From contig CAYJPL010000028.1 in assembly GCA_964372125.1 (NCBI GenBank), positions 1-26,204 of the forward strand: a DNA stretch of 26,204 bases, given 5' to 3'. The position numbers were made by a program, and so were the translations under genes. This document shows, piece by piece, positions 1 through 7,826 of this stretch (the stretch's first letter is position 1; each line of letters begins with the position of its first letter). The notes under the pieces were generated by a model, which worked only from the letters and a program-made list of their open reading frames with translations, had not been told where the DNA came from and made no database searches. The DNA comes from Tannockella sp964372125 (GTDB lineage: Bacteria; Bacillota_I; Bacilli_A; Erysipelotrichales; Coprobacillaceae).

Positions 1-7
1 TTAAAAT

Positions 8-51
8 AAAAAAAACTCACTAATTCTTTTTATAACAAGTCTTAGTGAGTT
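8..51 (-). terminator. Terminator at the distal end of repeat A
   Basis: AACTCACTAA (14-23) pairs perfectly with TTAGTGAGTT (42-51). On the minus strand the hairpin is followed by a run of T, the classical Rho-independent form. It would terminate transcripts from the AlbA_2 regulator after they cross the repeat. Confidence 0.75.
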
Positions 52-218
52 AATACAATGTCTAACTTATTGTTTATTTTTCATATATAGGAATATGTAC
101 ATTAACTAATTGTTTTTCCATATCATCAATATGTGTAGTATTTGTCGTATTTTATTACCTGTCAGAAATATTGCTTCTAATTAAAATTTGAATATGGCAG
201 AGAATTGACATGTTTTAG
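8..218 (-). repeat. Dispersed ~200-bp 3' element, copy A
   Basis: First of five copies of an element that recurs in this window in one orientation. Reading the minus strand, it starts 41 bases after the stop of the AlbA_2 regulator and ends in a terminator hairpin. It shares the 20-base core TCTAACTTATTGTTTATTTT (plus strand) with copies B, C and D, and the edge motif TTGACATGTTTTAG. Beyond that edge (after 218) similarity to most copies stops. Copy C is the exception: similarity continues into a regulator relic, so A and C descend from a duplication that included gene sequence. The function is not recognised; the repeat itself is directly visible. Confidence 0.9.
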
Positions 219-259
219 CATAATTTCAAAGTACTTAATAATTTTGTAACTGGTATTTC

Positions 260-1567
260 TTATTTTTTCGTATAAGCCACGGAGTTACCTGACCCATTTT
301 TAATAATCATATCTTTATCTACAAGTATTTTTAAATGTCTAATTGCCATGGATTTTGATACTCCAAGTAGCTTTTCAACATCTTTTCGAGCTATCGTTTT
401 ATGCTTTTCAATATAACGAATAATCTTTTGTTCGTCATCTTTAATATCGATATTATTACTTTTAACCTTTGTTTCAGTAATCTCATTTGTATTAAATAGT
501 GTTATTTTAAATGCATTATCACTTGTTTCTATTAATGGTTCTATTGTACTATATTCATCATAACTTTCTAAAATTTTTAAAACACCTGTTCCATAGGCTT
601 CTATTAACTTCAATCTATAAAATACATTAGCTAGATTTTTATTTCTAAGTATCGATACCCCTAAAAGCATATCTTCTTTAGTAATACCGCGTAACAATCC
701 ACCTATTGTGACGATTTCAATACGATTACTGAATATACTTATTAGTGTGCTAGAACTAAAAGAATAGTCTCTATGAACTAGCGCATTTAATAAAGCTTCT
801 CTAATTGCTATTTTAGGGTAGTCAAAGTTATCAACTCTTTTTAATCCGTTTATTTCTGCTCTATTTCGATTATTTCTTTCAATAAATTCAAATGCATCAT
901 AAAGTTGCTTAAATAGCGATCCACTAAATTCTGTTCTGTCTTTAAATATTGCTTTGGTTTCTCCTTCAAAAACAGCTGCTTTTATAGTATGAACACATTG
1001 ATCTGATAATAACAACGCAAGATTGCTATAGAGTCCATCAATGCCTAAGATATTTAAAGAAATCATTTGTTCTTTTTGAAATTTTAAATTCGCTTGATTA
1101 AATTCCTTTTTACAATAATTAAAAGTTAACTCTTGATTCATTGAACGCATTTCTTCATAATCATCACCAGATGTTTCTTTAATCATGTTTATGATTGAAG
1201 ACTCACTTGCTGGAACAGATGACGCACCTTGTCTTATAAATACACCCTCTGGTCTTACACCTTTTGAACCAATATAATACGGTCTCATAGTCCCTCTTTG
1301 TACATCAATAATAACAGTACTTTTATTATCTATAACTTCCACTTTATAATCAATAAACATTGTGATATCAGGTTTGATTGCATCTCTAATCATATTTGCA
1401 CATTTAAGAAGTACACTATCAGCATCATTTATACCAACTACAGATAAATCATCACTAATACCAATATGAATTTGCCCTCCCGTTGTATTTGCAAATGCAA
1501 TAACCGTTTTCTTTATATCATCAGTATATTCTCTTTTATACTCCCTATTTTGATTTTCTAATTGCAT
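260..1567 (-). CDS. AlbA_2 (Schlafen-like) ATP-binding transcriptional regulator
   Basis: This 435-residue protein has the usual three-part layout of 'putative DNA-binding domain-containing / ATP-binding' proteins. An AlbA_2 domain spans about residues 8-135 (TTGGQIHIGI and VFIRQGASS motifs). A GHKL-type HATPase_c_4 region follows, with its N-box REALLNALVHRDY at about 256-268 and GTG at 326-328. A winged helix occupies about 375-435 (RKDVEKLLGVSKSMAIRHLKIL). Full length fits the family. The start is supported by the ribosome site AAGGTAGGTG just upstream. Such proteins are usually thought to be regulators, often linked to mobile or defence islands; the ligand and target here are unknown. A consensus promoter and two palindromes precede it, suggesting autoregulation, and repeat A follows it. 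A truncated relative lies at 14636-14937 and a frameshifted, more distant one at 19189-20561. Confidence 0.85.
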   Translation of the reverse strand: MQLENQNREYKREYTDDIKKTVIAFANTTGGQIHIGISDDLSVVGINDADSVLLKCANMIRDAIKPDITMFIDYKVEVIDNKSTVIIDVQRGTMRPYYIGSKGVRPEGVFIRQGASSVPASESSIINMIKETSGDDYEEMRSMNQELTFNYCKKEFNQANLKFQKEQMISLNILGIDGLYSNLALLLSDQCVHTIKAAVFEGETKAIFKDRTEFSGSLFKQLYDAFEFIERNNRNRAEINGLKRVDNFDYPKIAIREALLNALVHRDYSFSSSTLISIFSNRIEIVTIGGLLRGITKEDMLLGVSILRNKNLANVFYRLKLIEAYGTGVLKILESYDEYSTIEPLIETSDNAFKITLFNTNEITETKVKSNNIDIKDDEQKIIRYIEKHKTIARKDVEKLLGVSKSMAIRHLKILVDKDMIIKNGSGNSVAYTKK

Positions 1568-1590
1568 AAATACACCTACCTTCTAAATAC

Positions 1591-1619
1591 ATTCTAACAT
1601 TCTTCGACCACAATGACAA
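1591..1619 (-). promoter_or_regulatory. Sigma-A-type promoter of the AlbA_2 regulator
   Basis: On the minus strand TTGTCA (1614-1619) and TAGAAT (1591-1596) are separated by exactly 17 bases. This places the transcription start about 17 bases before the ATG at 1567, leaving room for the ribosome site. Confidence 0.75.
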
Positions 1620-1656
1620 GTGTTCGAACACAAACACAGTGTTCGAACACTGTTCG
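1619..1656. promoter_or_regulatory. Tandem palindromic operators
   Basis: Two palindromes share the core GTGTTCGAACAC: one at 1620-1631, the other extended to AGTGTTCGAACACT at 1638-1651. Their centres are 19 bases apart, about two helical turns. A further half-site TGTTCG (1651-1656) overlaps the second palindrome. The first palindrome abuts the -35 hexamer of the regulator promoter, so a dimeric protein bound here could repress or activate it. The winged-helix product of the adjacent gene is the natural candidate, by inference only. Confidence 0.75.
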
Positions 1657-1756
1657 TAGATAATAATTGAACTATATACATATATTTTTATGCTTGTTTT
1701 ATTCTTTACACATAAAGTTTATGAAATCAATTTTAGACTGATTTTGTTTACATGAT

Positions 1757-1781
1757 TTTGGCGGGAAACTGACATGTTTTA
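1757..1781 (-). repeat. Remnant of the dispersed 3' element
   Basis: TTTGGCGGGAAACTGACATG followed by TTTTA matches the gene-facing edge of the dispersed element (TTTGGCAGGAAATTGACATG in copies C and D) with two mismatches. It lies 160 bases downstream of the surface-protein stop, the position expected for the element. The rest of the element is not recognisable here. The next bases (AATTAATTATT) also resemble the flank of copy E. Confidence 0.55.
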
Positions 1782-1865
1782 ATTAATTATTATATTCATT
1801 GTAATTTACTATATGTTTTTAAGGGTAAGTGATTACATTCTAACACCACAATAAATTTCCTTAGG

Positions 1866-1903
1866 AATAAAAAATGCGAAGGGAAAATTTCTCAACGCAT
1901 TTT
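1866..1903 (-). terminator. Terminator of the surface-protein gene
   Basis: AAAATGCG (1871-1878) pairs with CGCATTTT (1896-1903). Read on the minus strand, the hairpin is followed by TTTTTTATT. It lies 38 bases beyond the stop codon of the surface-protein gene. Confidence 0.8.
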
Positions 1904-1941
1904 GTTTAAATTAATTACTTTAATAATGTATCTGTATAAAT

Positions 1942-4900
1942 CTATTTATTTTTTGCTTTTTCTTTGTAAGTTACATACCTAATTCCAGCTATTGATATAA
2001 ATGCTATGATCAGATATACAATAAAGTTACTATTATCTCCTGTGTTTGGTGCTTCATTAGATGTAGATGCATTATACTCTATTTTTAGTTCGTACTGTGC
2101 TACTCCACTGTAGTACTCATTGGTCTCCTCCGCTGTCGCTATAATTGTTGTCACTCCTGGTTTTAATATTGTGACTTCACCTTTTGCATTAACTATCGCT
2201 ACAGCTTCGTTTGTACTTCTAAAAGTGACGTTGGTTTTAGCACCACTCAACACTGGTTCAAAGAGTGTGTCCCCTACTGATGCAGTAACAACATCTTTTG
2301 AAAATATAAGTGTTTGTGTGTTTTTATATGTTCCCGTTTGAATAGAACCTTCAAATGCTATTCTTGCCATATCAATAGCTAAAATTGCATCGTTTACTTC
2401 TTTTAATGTCGTAGCATTTCCTAGTGTAGTTTTGGCTTGTTCTAAAGCATCATCATACGCTTTCATTACCGCCGATGATACAAATTTAATCTCACTTTTT
2501 ACTGCATCTGGTGTCCCATCATCTGTTATGATTCCCTCTTTTGCTACTTCAGCACTTGTGATTGCCTCTTCTAAAGCAGCTGTATCTAGAAAAACTGTAA
2601 ATATGCCGTCCACATAGACAATATCATTGTAGTTATCCGTGTTTGGCGCAGTAGCTCCACTTGCTATAATTTTCGTTGTCCCTGCTTTGTTCATATTAGG
2701 AGTATTCTTGTAACTTAAAGTTACAGTATCAATCAGTTGGTCACTACCAACAAGTCCTGTTGCTGTATAGTCTATACCTATAAGTGATGTTGTTAAATCA
2801 GGTGCAGTATCCCCTACATAAGCAGATTTATTGTTTGCTTTAATGGTGATTGTAGCCTTATTAATAGTCACTTGTATTTGTGTTTCAACAGTCGCATATT
2901 TTTCACTTTCATTTGGTGTAAACACTACGGTTTTAATACCTGAATGAGACACGTCGGTTAATTCTTGACCTTCTGCAAATGTCCAAGTTCCTTCTACTGA
3001 AGATGTTCCTAGAATAGTTTTGTCTGTAATTGAATTCCCATAGACCTTTGTAATATCTTCCACTGCAATAGTAGGCACATCTTTATCTGATACAGTTACT
3101 GTTACAATTAGGTCGAAAGAAGTATAGTTCGTGCTTTTAACTGGGATGGTAATCGTGGCAGTCTCACCCACATTATCCACATTATCTGCAAGTGTAAAAC
3201 GCAACGTATTGTTTGCAAGTGCAGGTGTTCCTGTGATTATAGTTTCTTCTCCTGTTTTTGTAACTTCACCAAAGTCCACTCCGTATAATGCAGCCCAAGC
3301 TGACAAGTCAACACTTCCACTTGTACCATATTTTGCTGTAGCGTTTATCTCTGTTACACCAGTGTAATCTGTTGCTGTAATATCCACTGTACTGCTTGAA
3401 ACATCGGCTGTTTCAAGGCTGTAATAACCTTTATTATCTCCACCAAGTGTAACACTTGTTACAGTTAGTGGTTTATCTGTTCCTACATTCACGTCAGAAA
3501 CTGTACCGCTTGCTCTTGCTGTTATGGTATCGCTTGTTTCCAGACCACTCAACGTTAGCACAACATTTGTAAAATCACCATCACCATCATAATCTTTCTC
3601 TTGTTCTGGTTCAACGGTTGCGGTAAGTGTTTTTTTGTTTAGTGTAATGCTTACCGTTTCCTCATGCTCTACCATATTATCATTGCCTACATATTTTGCA
3701 GATAATGTTTGTGCTGTACCAGTAAAAAACTCAGAAGGAATAGTTTTATTCACTGTATTTACAGTAAATGTAAGTTCTTCACCATTTGTTACAGTTTTTG
3801 GCTCTGTAATTTGTGTTTCACCAATATACAACGCCATTTGGTTTTCATTTGGTGCAGCTAACCTTGTTGCTACACCTGTCGCTTTTGGTGTTACTTTTAT
3901 AGTGATAGTATCTCCATAAGTGAATGTTGTAGTTGCTTCACTCCCTTTGTATGTTTTGATACCACCATCAAAGTCAGTATCTGATTTTGTGATTTCAAAT
4001 GAGCTTTTCACAGATTTATCAGCAACGGTTGCGTGCCCTGTTGAACTTGCTTTCACCCAATATGTTCCAGCATCAGTTGGTATAACAACAGAATATGCTC
4101 CATCCTCTGTTGTTGAATACGTATAGACTACATCATTACCGTTTTGTGTACCATTGTGTGTAACAATTGGTGTCTTTGCTGTACCACCATATACCCAATC
4201 TTCAAGTGTGACACTTTCAAGTGTATTTAATGTTATCGTCTTACTCACAAAATCACTTGAATAGTCGGTTTCATTATCACCATTTGCTTGCTCATTAAAG
4301 AATTTCAGATTTACTGTATCTCCATCTACAAATGTATCAGGCAATGTGAAACTCACTGATCCACTTGTACTTCCACCATTCAAATCAACAACCTTGGCAT
4401 AATGTGTGATATTGTTGCTATCATCTACAATCATAACTGAAATATATTCGTTGATTCCTGTTTTAGCACCTGTATAGTCGAAAGTTACTGTCTCTCCAAC
4501 TTCATGAACATTCGTTACCTCAAAACTTCTATCCGTATCTTTTAGTGTCAATTTCCATGTTGTTGGTTCAGTTAACTCACTTAAATCTGTAAATGAACCA
4601 ACCTCTCCTAATTTACCACCAACTGCCGCAGACGTAAATAGGACAGCATTTGTGTCAAGATTAAACGCTGGACGAACACCAAAACCATTACCTCTGCCAT
4701 TTGCTTCGTAGATAGAGTAACCAATGCCGCCAGATGAAACCCCTAAGATATACCTATCCCCAATAGCTGTACGATTCCACCATATAGCATCAGCTTCTGC
4801 CAGTTCTGTATCATGGCCTACATAGGCAAAGAATTCATTCAAACTTATTGGGAAAAGTTTTTGTTCGGGAAGTGGATCTAAACCTGGAACAGATACGTTA

Positions 4901-5403
4901 TACACCAGGCTTTCGGCAGAAAGAATGGTAGGAATAATTATGCTTTTTTCTACATTAGTCATTGATAAATCACCATTATACAAACTCTCTATATATGTTC
5001 GCAATTCACTGTTAGAACCTGAATAAAGTACAACTTCATTGTCCTCATATTCCGTTGCAAAAGGAGTATTGCCTAAATTTCTAGTCGAGAGCAGGAAGAG
5101 ACCTTCTTCATTGGTATATTCTCCATCTCCATTTGTATCAGCGAAACCAAGCGCAGCCCATTCTACCGGCTTATCTTCATATGAACCAAATACAATTTTA
5201 TCCCCCTCTATATTAAGTGTTGCTGGATCCTTGTAACCATTATCTGTAATATTACGCAATTCTACACCACTCATACCCATTGCCATAGGCTTGGAACTAT
5301 CAGACACACCTGTCGCATAAGCTTTGGTTTTTGTCGTAGGTATTAAGCTCATCGTCAGCACGAGTGCTAAAAAAACTAATACTATTTTTTTTGTTTTAAT
5401 CAT
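1942..5403 (-). CDS. Cell-wall-anchored multidomain surface protein
   Basis: This is a 1153-residue secreted protein. Residues 1-31 form a signal peptide (lysines, then VLVFLALVLTMSLI). Residues about 70-260 resemble the DUF6273 domain of surface proteins (VEWAALG, then GFGVRPAFNLDTNAV). Residues about 395-930 are beta-rich, like MBG/YDG bacterial Ig-like modules (LTATVEPEQEKDYDGDG, ITIKANNKSAYVGD). About 938-1020 is helical, and about 1025-1110 is Big_2-like (VTFRSTNEAVAIVNAKGEVTI). The C-terminus (1118-1153) is a sortase signal: APNTGD, a hydrophobic helix and a basic tail. The first residue is Ala where Leu is usual in LPXTG. The start follows AAGGAGAAATTT. The likely role is adhesion or surface display; no ligand can be deduced. 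It is monocistronic, with its own terminator. No sortase is in the window. Confidence 0.88.
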   Translation of the reverse strand: MIKTKKIVLVFLALVLTMSLIPTTKTKAYATGVSDSSKPMAMGMSGVELRNITDNGYKDPATLNIEGDKIVFGSYEDKPVEWAALGFADTNGDGEYTNEEGLFLLSTRNLGNTPFATEYEDNEVVLYSGSNSELRTYIESLYNGDLSMTNVEKSIIIPTILSAESLVYNVSVPGLDPLPEQKLFPISLNEFFAYVGHDTELAEADAIWWNRTAIGDRYILGVSSGGIGYSIYEANGRGNGFGVRPAFNLDTNAVLFTSAAVGGKLGEVGSFTDLSELTEPTTWKLTLKDTDRSFEVTNVHEVGETVTFDYTGAKTGINEYISVMIVDDSNNITHYAKVVDLNGGSTSGSVSFTLPDTFVDGDTVNLKFFNEQANGDNETDYSSDFVSKTITLNTLESVTLEDWVYGGTAKTPIVTHNGTQNGNDVVYTYSTTEDGAYSVVIPTDAGTYWVKASSTGHATVADKSVKSSFEITKSDTDFDGGIKTYKGSEATTTFTYGDTITIKVTPKATGVATRLAAPNENQMALYIGETQITEPKTVTNGEELTFTVNTVNKTIPSEFFTGTAQTLSAKYVGNDNMVEHEETVSITLNKKTLTATVEPEQEKDYDGDGDFTNVVLTLSGLETSDTITARASGTVSDVNVGTDKPLTVTSVTLGGDNKGYYSLETADVSSSTVDITATDYTGVTEINATAKYGTSGSVDLSAWAALYGVDFGEVTKTGEETIITGTPALANNTLRFTLADNVDNVGETATITIPVKSTNYTSFDLIVTVTVSDKDVPTIAVEDITKVYGNSITDKTILGTSSVEGTWTFAEGQELTDVSHSGIKTVVFTPNESEKYATVETQIQVTINKATITIKANNKSAYVGDTAPDLTTSLIGIDYTATGLVGSDQLIDTVTLSYKNTPNMNKAGTTKIIASGATAPNTDNYNDIVYVDGIFTVFLDTAALEEAITSAEVAKEGIITDDGTPDAVKSEIKFVSSAVMKAYDDALEQAKTTLGNATTLKEVNDAILAIDMARIAFEGSIQTGTYKNTQTLIFSKDVVTASVGDTLFEPVLSGAKTNVTFRSTNEAVAIVNAKGEVTILKPGVTTIIATAEETNEYYSGVAQYELKIEYNASTSNEAPNTGDNSNFIVYLIIAFISIAGIRYVTYKEKAKNK

Positions 5404-5729
5404 AAATTTCTCCTTTTATACTTAATTTATATCTTACTTTTTCCTTTACTAATCAGTCTATTACTACTATCCCTTTTTTCTTTTATATTAAAATCATATC
5501 ACAAATCACAACTTACATCTATAAATCATAAGGCACTACATAAATATTACTTCTAATTAAGTCTTAAACTAGTAAGGAAATTAATATACTTTTACCAAGT
5601 GTTACGATCATCTAATGTACTTCCAATTTTCTCAAACTTATTAAACCACATTAAACAAATCACTTATTTAATTTTGAGTATGATTTGAAATAGATATTAG
5701 CAGCATTTATAACGAATTGTAGCAATATT
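5404..5729. other. Intergenic region upstream of the surface protein
   Basis: No coding sequence is seen here. The right-hand neighbours are transcribed on the minus strand and end at repeat B. The minus-strand ribosome site AAGGAG of the surface gene lies at about 5412-5417. A weak candidate promoter is TTGTGA with TATAAA 18 bases on, near 5480-5512. I do not consider it secure. Confidence 0.4.
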
Positions 5730-5938
5730 AAAAAAAAACTCACTAATTTTATAACACGTCTTAGTGGGTTAGTACAATGTCTAACTTATTGTTTATTTTT
5801 CATACGTGGGAATATGTAAGTTAACTATTTGTTTTTCTATATCCTCAATATGTGTAGTAATTATCGCATTTTATTGACTGTAAGAAATATTTATTGTATT
5901 TCAATTTTGAATTTAACAGGAAATTGACATGTTTTTAG
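5730..5938 (-). repeat. Dispersed ~200-bp 3' element, copy B
   Basis: This copy carries the shared core TCTAACTTATTGTTTATTTT and the edge GAAATTGACATGTTTTTAG (5920-5938). It lies 88 bases beyond the stop of the AbiEii-like gene, in the same orientation as copy A. Its distal end is a minus-strand terminator: AACTCACTAA (5738-5747) pairs with TTAGTGGGTT (5761-5770) with one G-T pair, then a T run. Flanks outside the element are unrelated to those of the other copies. Confidence 0.9.
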
Positions 5939-6026
5939 CTTTTAAATACATTAGAAAGAAAATAATAATATAGGCTTCAGGATTGGTTTATCATATAATT
6001 ACATTTAATTCATTACTCTTTTGTAT

Positions 6027-6842
6027 TTAAGCTACTTCAACCACATTATCTAAGCGGTTCATTATTTTAGAACAAACACTATCGACATCATGATCAATCC
6101 ACTTTTTGTCATATTTGACTAGATTATTTTTAAACCTTGTATTACTAAATATTTGTCTTATTCTCTTAAAAATATCTATCACTTCATTTTCCCTCATTGT
6201 ATTATCCTCGAAGATAAGTACTTCAAAACATTTTATAAGTTTATCATTGTCAATATTATCTGCTAGAAATGCCATGTCAAACACATCCTTATACCTTGTG
6301 CTAAACACACCTAATCTAAGTAAAGATTTTAGCTTCTCTGTAAAAACTTGTTCATTAGAATTAATCAATAGATTTACACCACTTTGATTAAATGCGATAT
6401 CAAAACAATATTCTTCTTGATTAATTTCTAATTTAGTATGAACTCCTATATCAATTTTACTAGTTACTTTACTCCCTTCAACATCTTCTATTTGAATATG
6501 TATTCTTTTCCCCTTGTAATCTTGCTGCTTTAATTCATTAATTTTTCCAACTATTGTTATTTTAAATTCAGGCATACAATTTAAAATTTCTATGAAGCTA
6601 TTTAAAGCATTATCATCTAAAGAATACCTTATAAAGTCAATATCTATATCTTGTGTTGCACGTCTTACATTATTTGTTTTACTTCTCATTACGACACCAC
6701 CTTTTATCGTCACATTTTTACTTAAACATCCCATAGAGAGTGCCATCAAGATGATATCTTGACATACCTTCGCGATTGCATTTGGCTCATTGTATCCATT
6801 TGCTTTTTCAATTTCAACTAAATTTAATATATTATGTTTCAT
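6027..6842 (-). CDS. AbiEii-type nucleotidyltransferase toxin
   Basis: The 271-residue product resembles the AbiEii/AbiGii toxin family of nucleotidyltransferases, which have been shown in some members to modify tRNA or other substrates and so stop growth. Visible signs are GGVVMRS at 48-54, then RATQDIDIDF at 61-70 with the acidic metal-binding residues D65/D67/D69. In the second half, EKLKSLLRLGVFSTRYKDVFDMAFL carries the family's conserved Lys and Lys-Asp positions. The start overlaps the end of the upstream antitoxin gene by four bases (ATGA), and GGAGG sits at the right spacing inside that gene. Coupled translation of the pair is therefore expected. The likely roles are phage abortive infection and island maintenance. 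Repeat B follows. Confidence 0.85.
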   Translation of the reverse strand: MKHNILNLVEIEKANGYNEPNAIAKVCQDIILMALSMGCLSKNVTIKGGVVMRSKTNNVRRATQDIDIDFIRYSLDDNALNSFIEILNCMPEFKITIVGKINELKQQDYKGKRIHIQIEDVEGSKVTSKIDIGVHTKLEINQEEYCFDIAFNQSGVNLLINSNEQVFTEKLKSLLRLGVFSTRYKDVFDMAFLADNIDNDKLIKCFEVLIFEDNTMRENEVIDIFKRIRQIFSNTRFKNNLVKYDKKWIDHDVDSVCSKIMNRLDNVVEVA

Positions 6843-7381
6843 AATACCTCCATTTGTAGTATTTCAAAAATCAGTTCTTTTTTGGGCAGTGCATATATAT
6901 ATTCTTCTATTAATTGCATATTCAATTGTTCAATATTTTTTCTATACTGCAAAATTACTTCTTTGTAGAAATCTAGTGATAGTTTGTTTTTGGTACGTAT
7001 CAGTTCAACTAACATTCTTTCTTTATTATATAACTTTATAGTAGTATTATTATATTCCATCAAAACCGCACCAAGCTCTAGTGAATCTGAATTTTCATAC
7101 ACTTGGTATATTCTTTTATCTTTATATTTTGTGTCATCCTTTGATGTTGCACAATAATAATATTCAGGTATTGAATCTGTTAACCCATGATAATAAAATG
7201 CACTATATGATGTAAAAATTACATTAGGATATTTTATTAAAATAACTTCTAGTTCTGAAACATTTTTATTATTTGAATATATTCCTTTTTCTATTTTATA
7301 CATTTCCTTTCTTTTAATTGCTTGTTGAAGTTTATAGTTCGAACCATATATTTCAATACACTGATTATATTTGTATAACAT
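6839..7381 (-). CDS. AbiEi-family antitoxin
   Basis: A 180-residue protein directly upstream of, and overlapping, the AbiEii-like toxin. The N-terminal part (residues about 1-50, QQAIKRKEMYKIEKGIYSNN) fits the winged-helix/'type IV TA AbiEi' start. It is followed by the family-type segment FTSYSAFYYHGLTDSIPEYYYCAT at about 76-99. Known AbiEi proteins repress their own promoter and neutralise AbiEii without direct protein contact (a type IV system). The start has a good ribosome site, CAGGAGGG. The promoter and an inverted repeat lie just upstream, which fits autorepression. Assignment rests on motif pattern and gene order; sequence divergence is high. Confidence 0.8.
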   Translation of the reverse strand: MLYKYNQCIEIYGSNYKLQQAIKRKEMYKIEKGIYSNNKNVSELEVILIKYPNVIFTSYSAFYYHGLTDSIPEYYYCATSKDDTKYKDKRIYQVYENSDSLELGAVLMEYNNTTIKLYNKERMLVELIRTKNKLSLDFYKEVILQYRKNIEQLNMQLIEEYIYALPKKELIFEILQMEVL

Positions 7382-7406
7382 AAAACCCTCCTGTTTTTTG
7401 TAAAGG

Positions 7407-7431
7407 TCCGTATTTTTATATTTTTTACGGA
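7407..7431. promoter_or_regulatory. Inverted repeat, candidate AbiEi operator
   Basis: TCCGTA (7407-7412) and TACGGA (7426-7431) are perfect inverted arms with 13 AT-rich bases between them. They lie between the -10 hexamer and the ribosome site of the antitoxin gene. Known AbiEi antitoxins bind inverted repeats in their own promoter, so this is a likely autorepression site. Confidence 0.5.
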
Positions 7432-7442
7432 TTATTGGTTAA

Positions 7443-7470
7443 ATAATATCATATTTCTTTTGTTTGTCAA
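7443..7470 (-). promoter_or_regulatory. Promoter of the AbiE-like operon
   Basis: On the minus strand TTGACA (7465-7470) is followed after 16 bases by TATTAT (7443-7448). It drives the antitoxin-toxin pair; the inverted repeat follows within the leader. Confidence 0.65.
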
Positions 7471-7544
7471 GAACTCTAATATAGCGCTTAATACCTTTTG
7501 ATTTCCTGAACTAAGCAAATCTCCTTAATGAAGCTACTGCATCA

Positions 7545-7573
7545 TTAACACTTCGCGTCTATAGCGATACAAT
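7545..7573 (+). promoter_or_regulatory. Promoter of small RNA unit 1
   Basis: TTAACA (7545-7550), a 17-base spacer and TACAAT (7568-7573) on the plus strand. No open reading frame of note follows before the GC-rich hairpin at 7607-7630. Confidence 0.5.
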
Positions 7574-7579
7574 AACAAT

Positions 7580-7640
7580 GGTAAAAAAATGTGAAAATAT
7601 TTTGCAAGGGATGTGCTGCGGCATACCTCTATTTTTTTAT
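7580..7640 (+). ncRNA. Candidate small RNA 1 (about 60 nt)
   Basis: The predicted transcript begins about 7 bases after the TACAAT hexamer. It contains an A/U-rich 5' part and then a GC-rich hairpin at 7607-7630: a 10-base stem with the loop TGCG and one A-C mismatch, followed by TATTTTTTT. The hairpin is strikingly GC-rich for this DNA and is almost repeated at 7733-7756. This is an inference from promoter plus terminator; it could equally be an orphan terminator. No known RNA family is recognised. Confidence 0.4.
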
Positions 7641-7669
7641 CTTCGCCTTCTCTTCAGTTAGCAGAGTAA

Positions 7670-7698
7670 TTGACAAATGGTATTTAAATTGATAATAT
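7670..7698 (+). promoter_or_regulatory. Promoter of small RNA unit 2
   Basis: TTGACA (7670-7675), exactly 17 bases, then TAATAT (7693-7698). This is near consensus and among the best promoters in the window. Confidence 0.7.
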
Positions 7699-7704
7699 AG
7701 TTGT

Positions 7705-7766
7705 AGTAAGAAAAACACTTATGTGTTTTTCGAGGGGTGTGCCGCGGCATACCTCTTATTTTTTAT
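7705..7766 (+). ncRNA. Candidate small RNA 2 / leader (about 60 nt)
   Basis: From the expected start near 7705 the RNA would hold two hairpins. The first is AAAAACAC-TTAT-GTGTTTTT. The second, at 7733-7756, has a fully paired 10-base stem with loop CGCG, followed by TTATTTTTT. Compared with unit 1, the A-C mismatch becomes a G-C pair and the loop differs, so structure is kept. It lies 60 bases ahead of the GNAT gene and may be a free small RNA or a leader that terminates before that gene. Confidence 0.5.
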
Positions 7767-7826
7767 ATTCATGAAGTTAGAGCATGTTCATTATTTGTGA
7801 AATTTGTATAATAGGAGGATAACACA

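Noticed and set aside
60..218. Integron attC site
   Set aside because: GTCTAAC in the element fits the RYYYAAC core and its reverse fits GTTRRRY, but no paired core of the opposite type occurs at the far end and the body is not a long imperfect palindrome. No integrase gene is present. Only the cassette-like layout is retained.
1644..1656. LexA SOS box
   Set aside because: CGAACACTGTTCG has three bases between half-sites; the Gram-positive LexA site has four. The stronger symmetry is GTGTTCGAACAC.
2120..5236. Plus-strand open frames inside the surface-protein gene
   Set aside because: They are antisense shadows of a well-supported gene with signal peptide, domains and sorting signal; they lack ribosome sites and family features.
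7808..7813. TATAAT as the promoter of the GNAT gene
   Set aside because: Transcription would start inside or after the ribosome site at 7814-7819, and no -35 hexamer is found at 17 bases.
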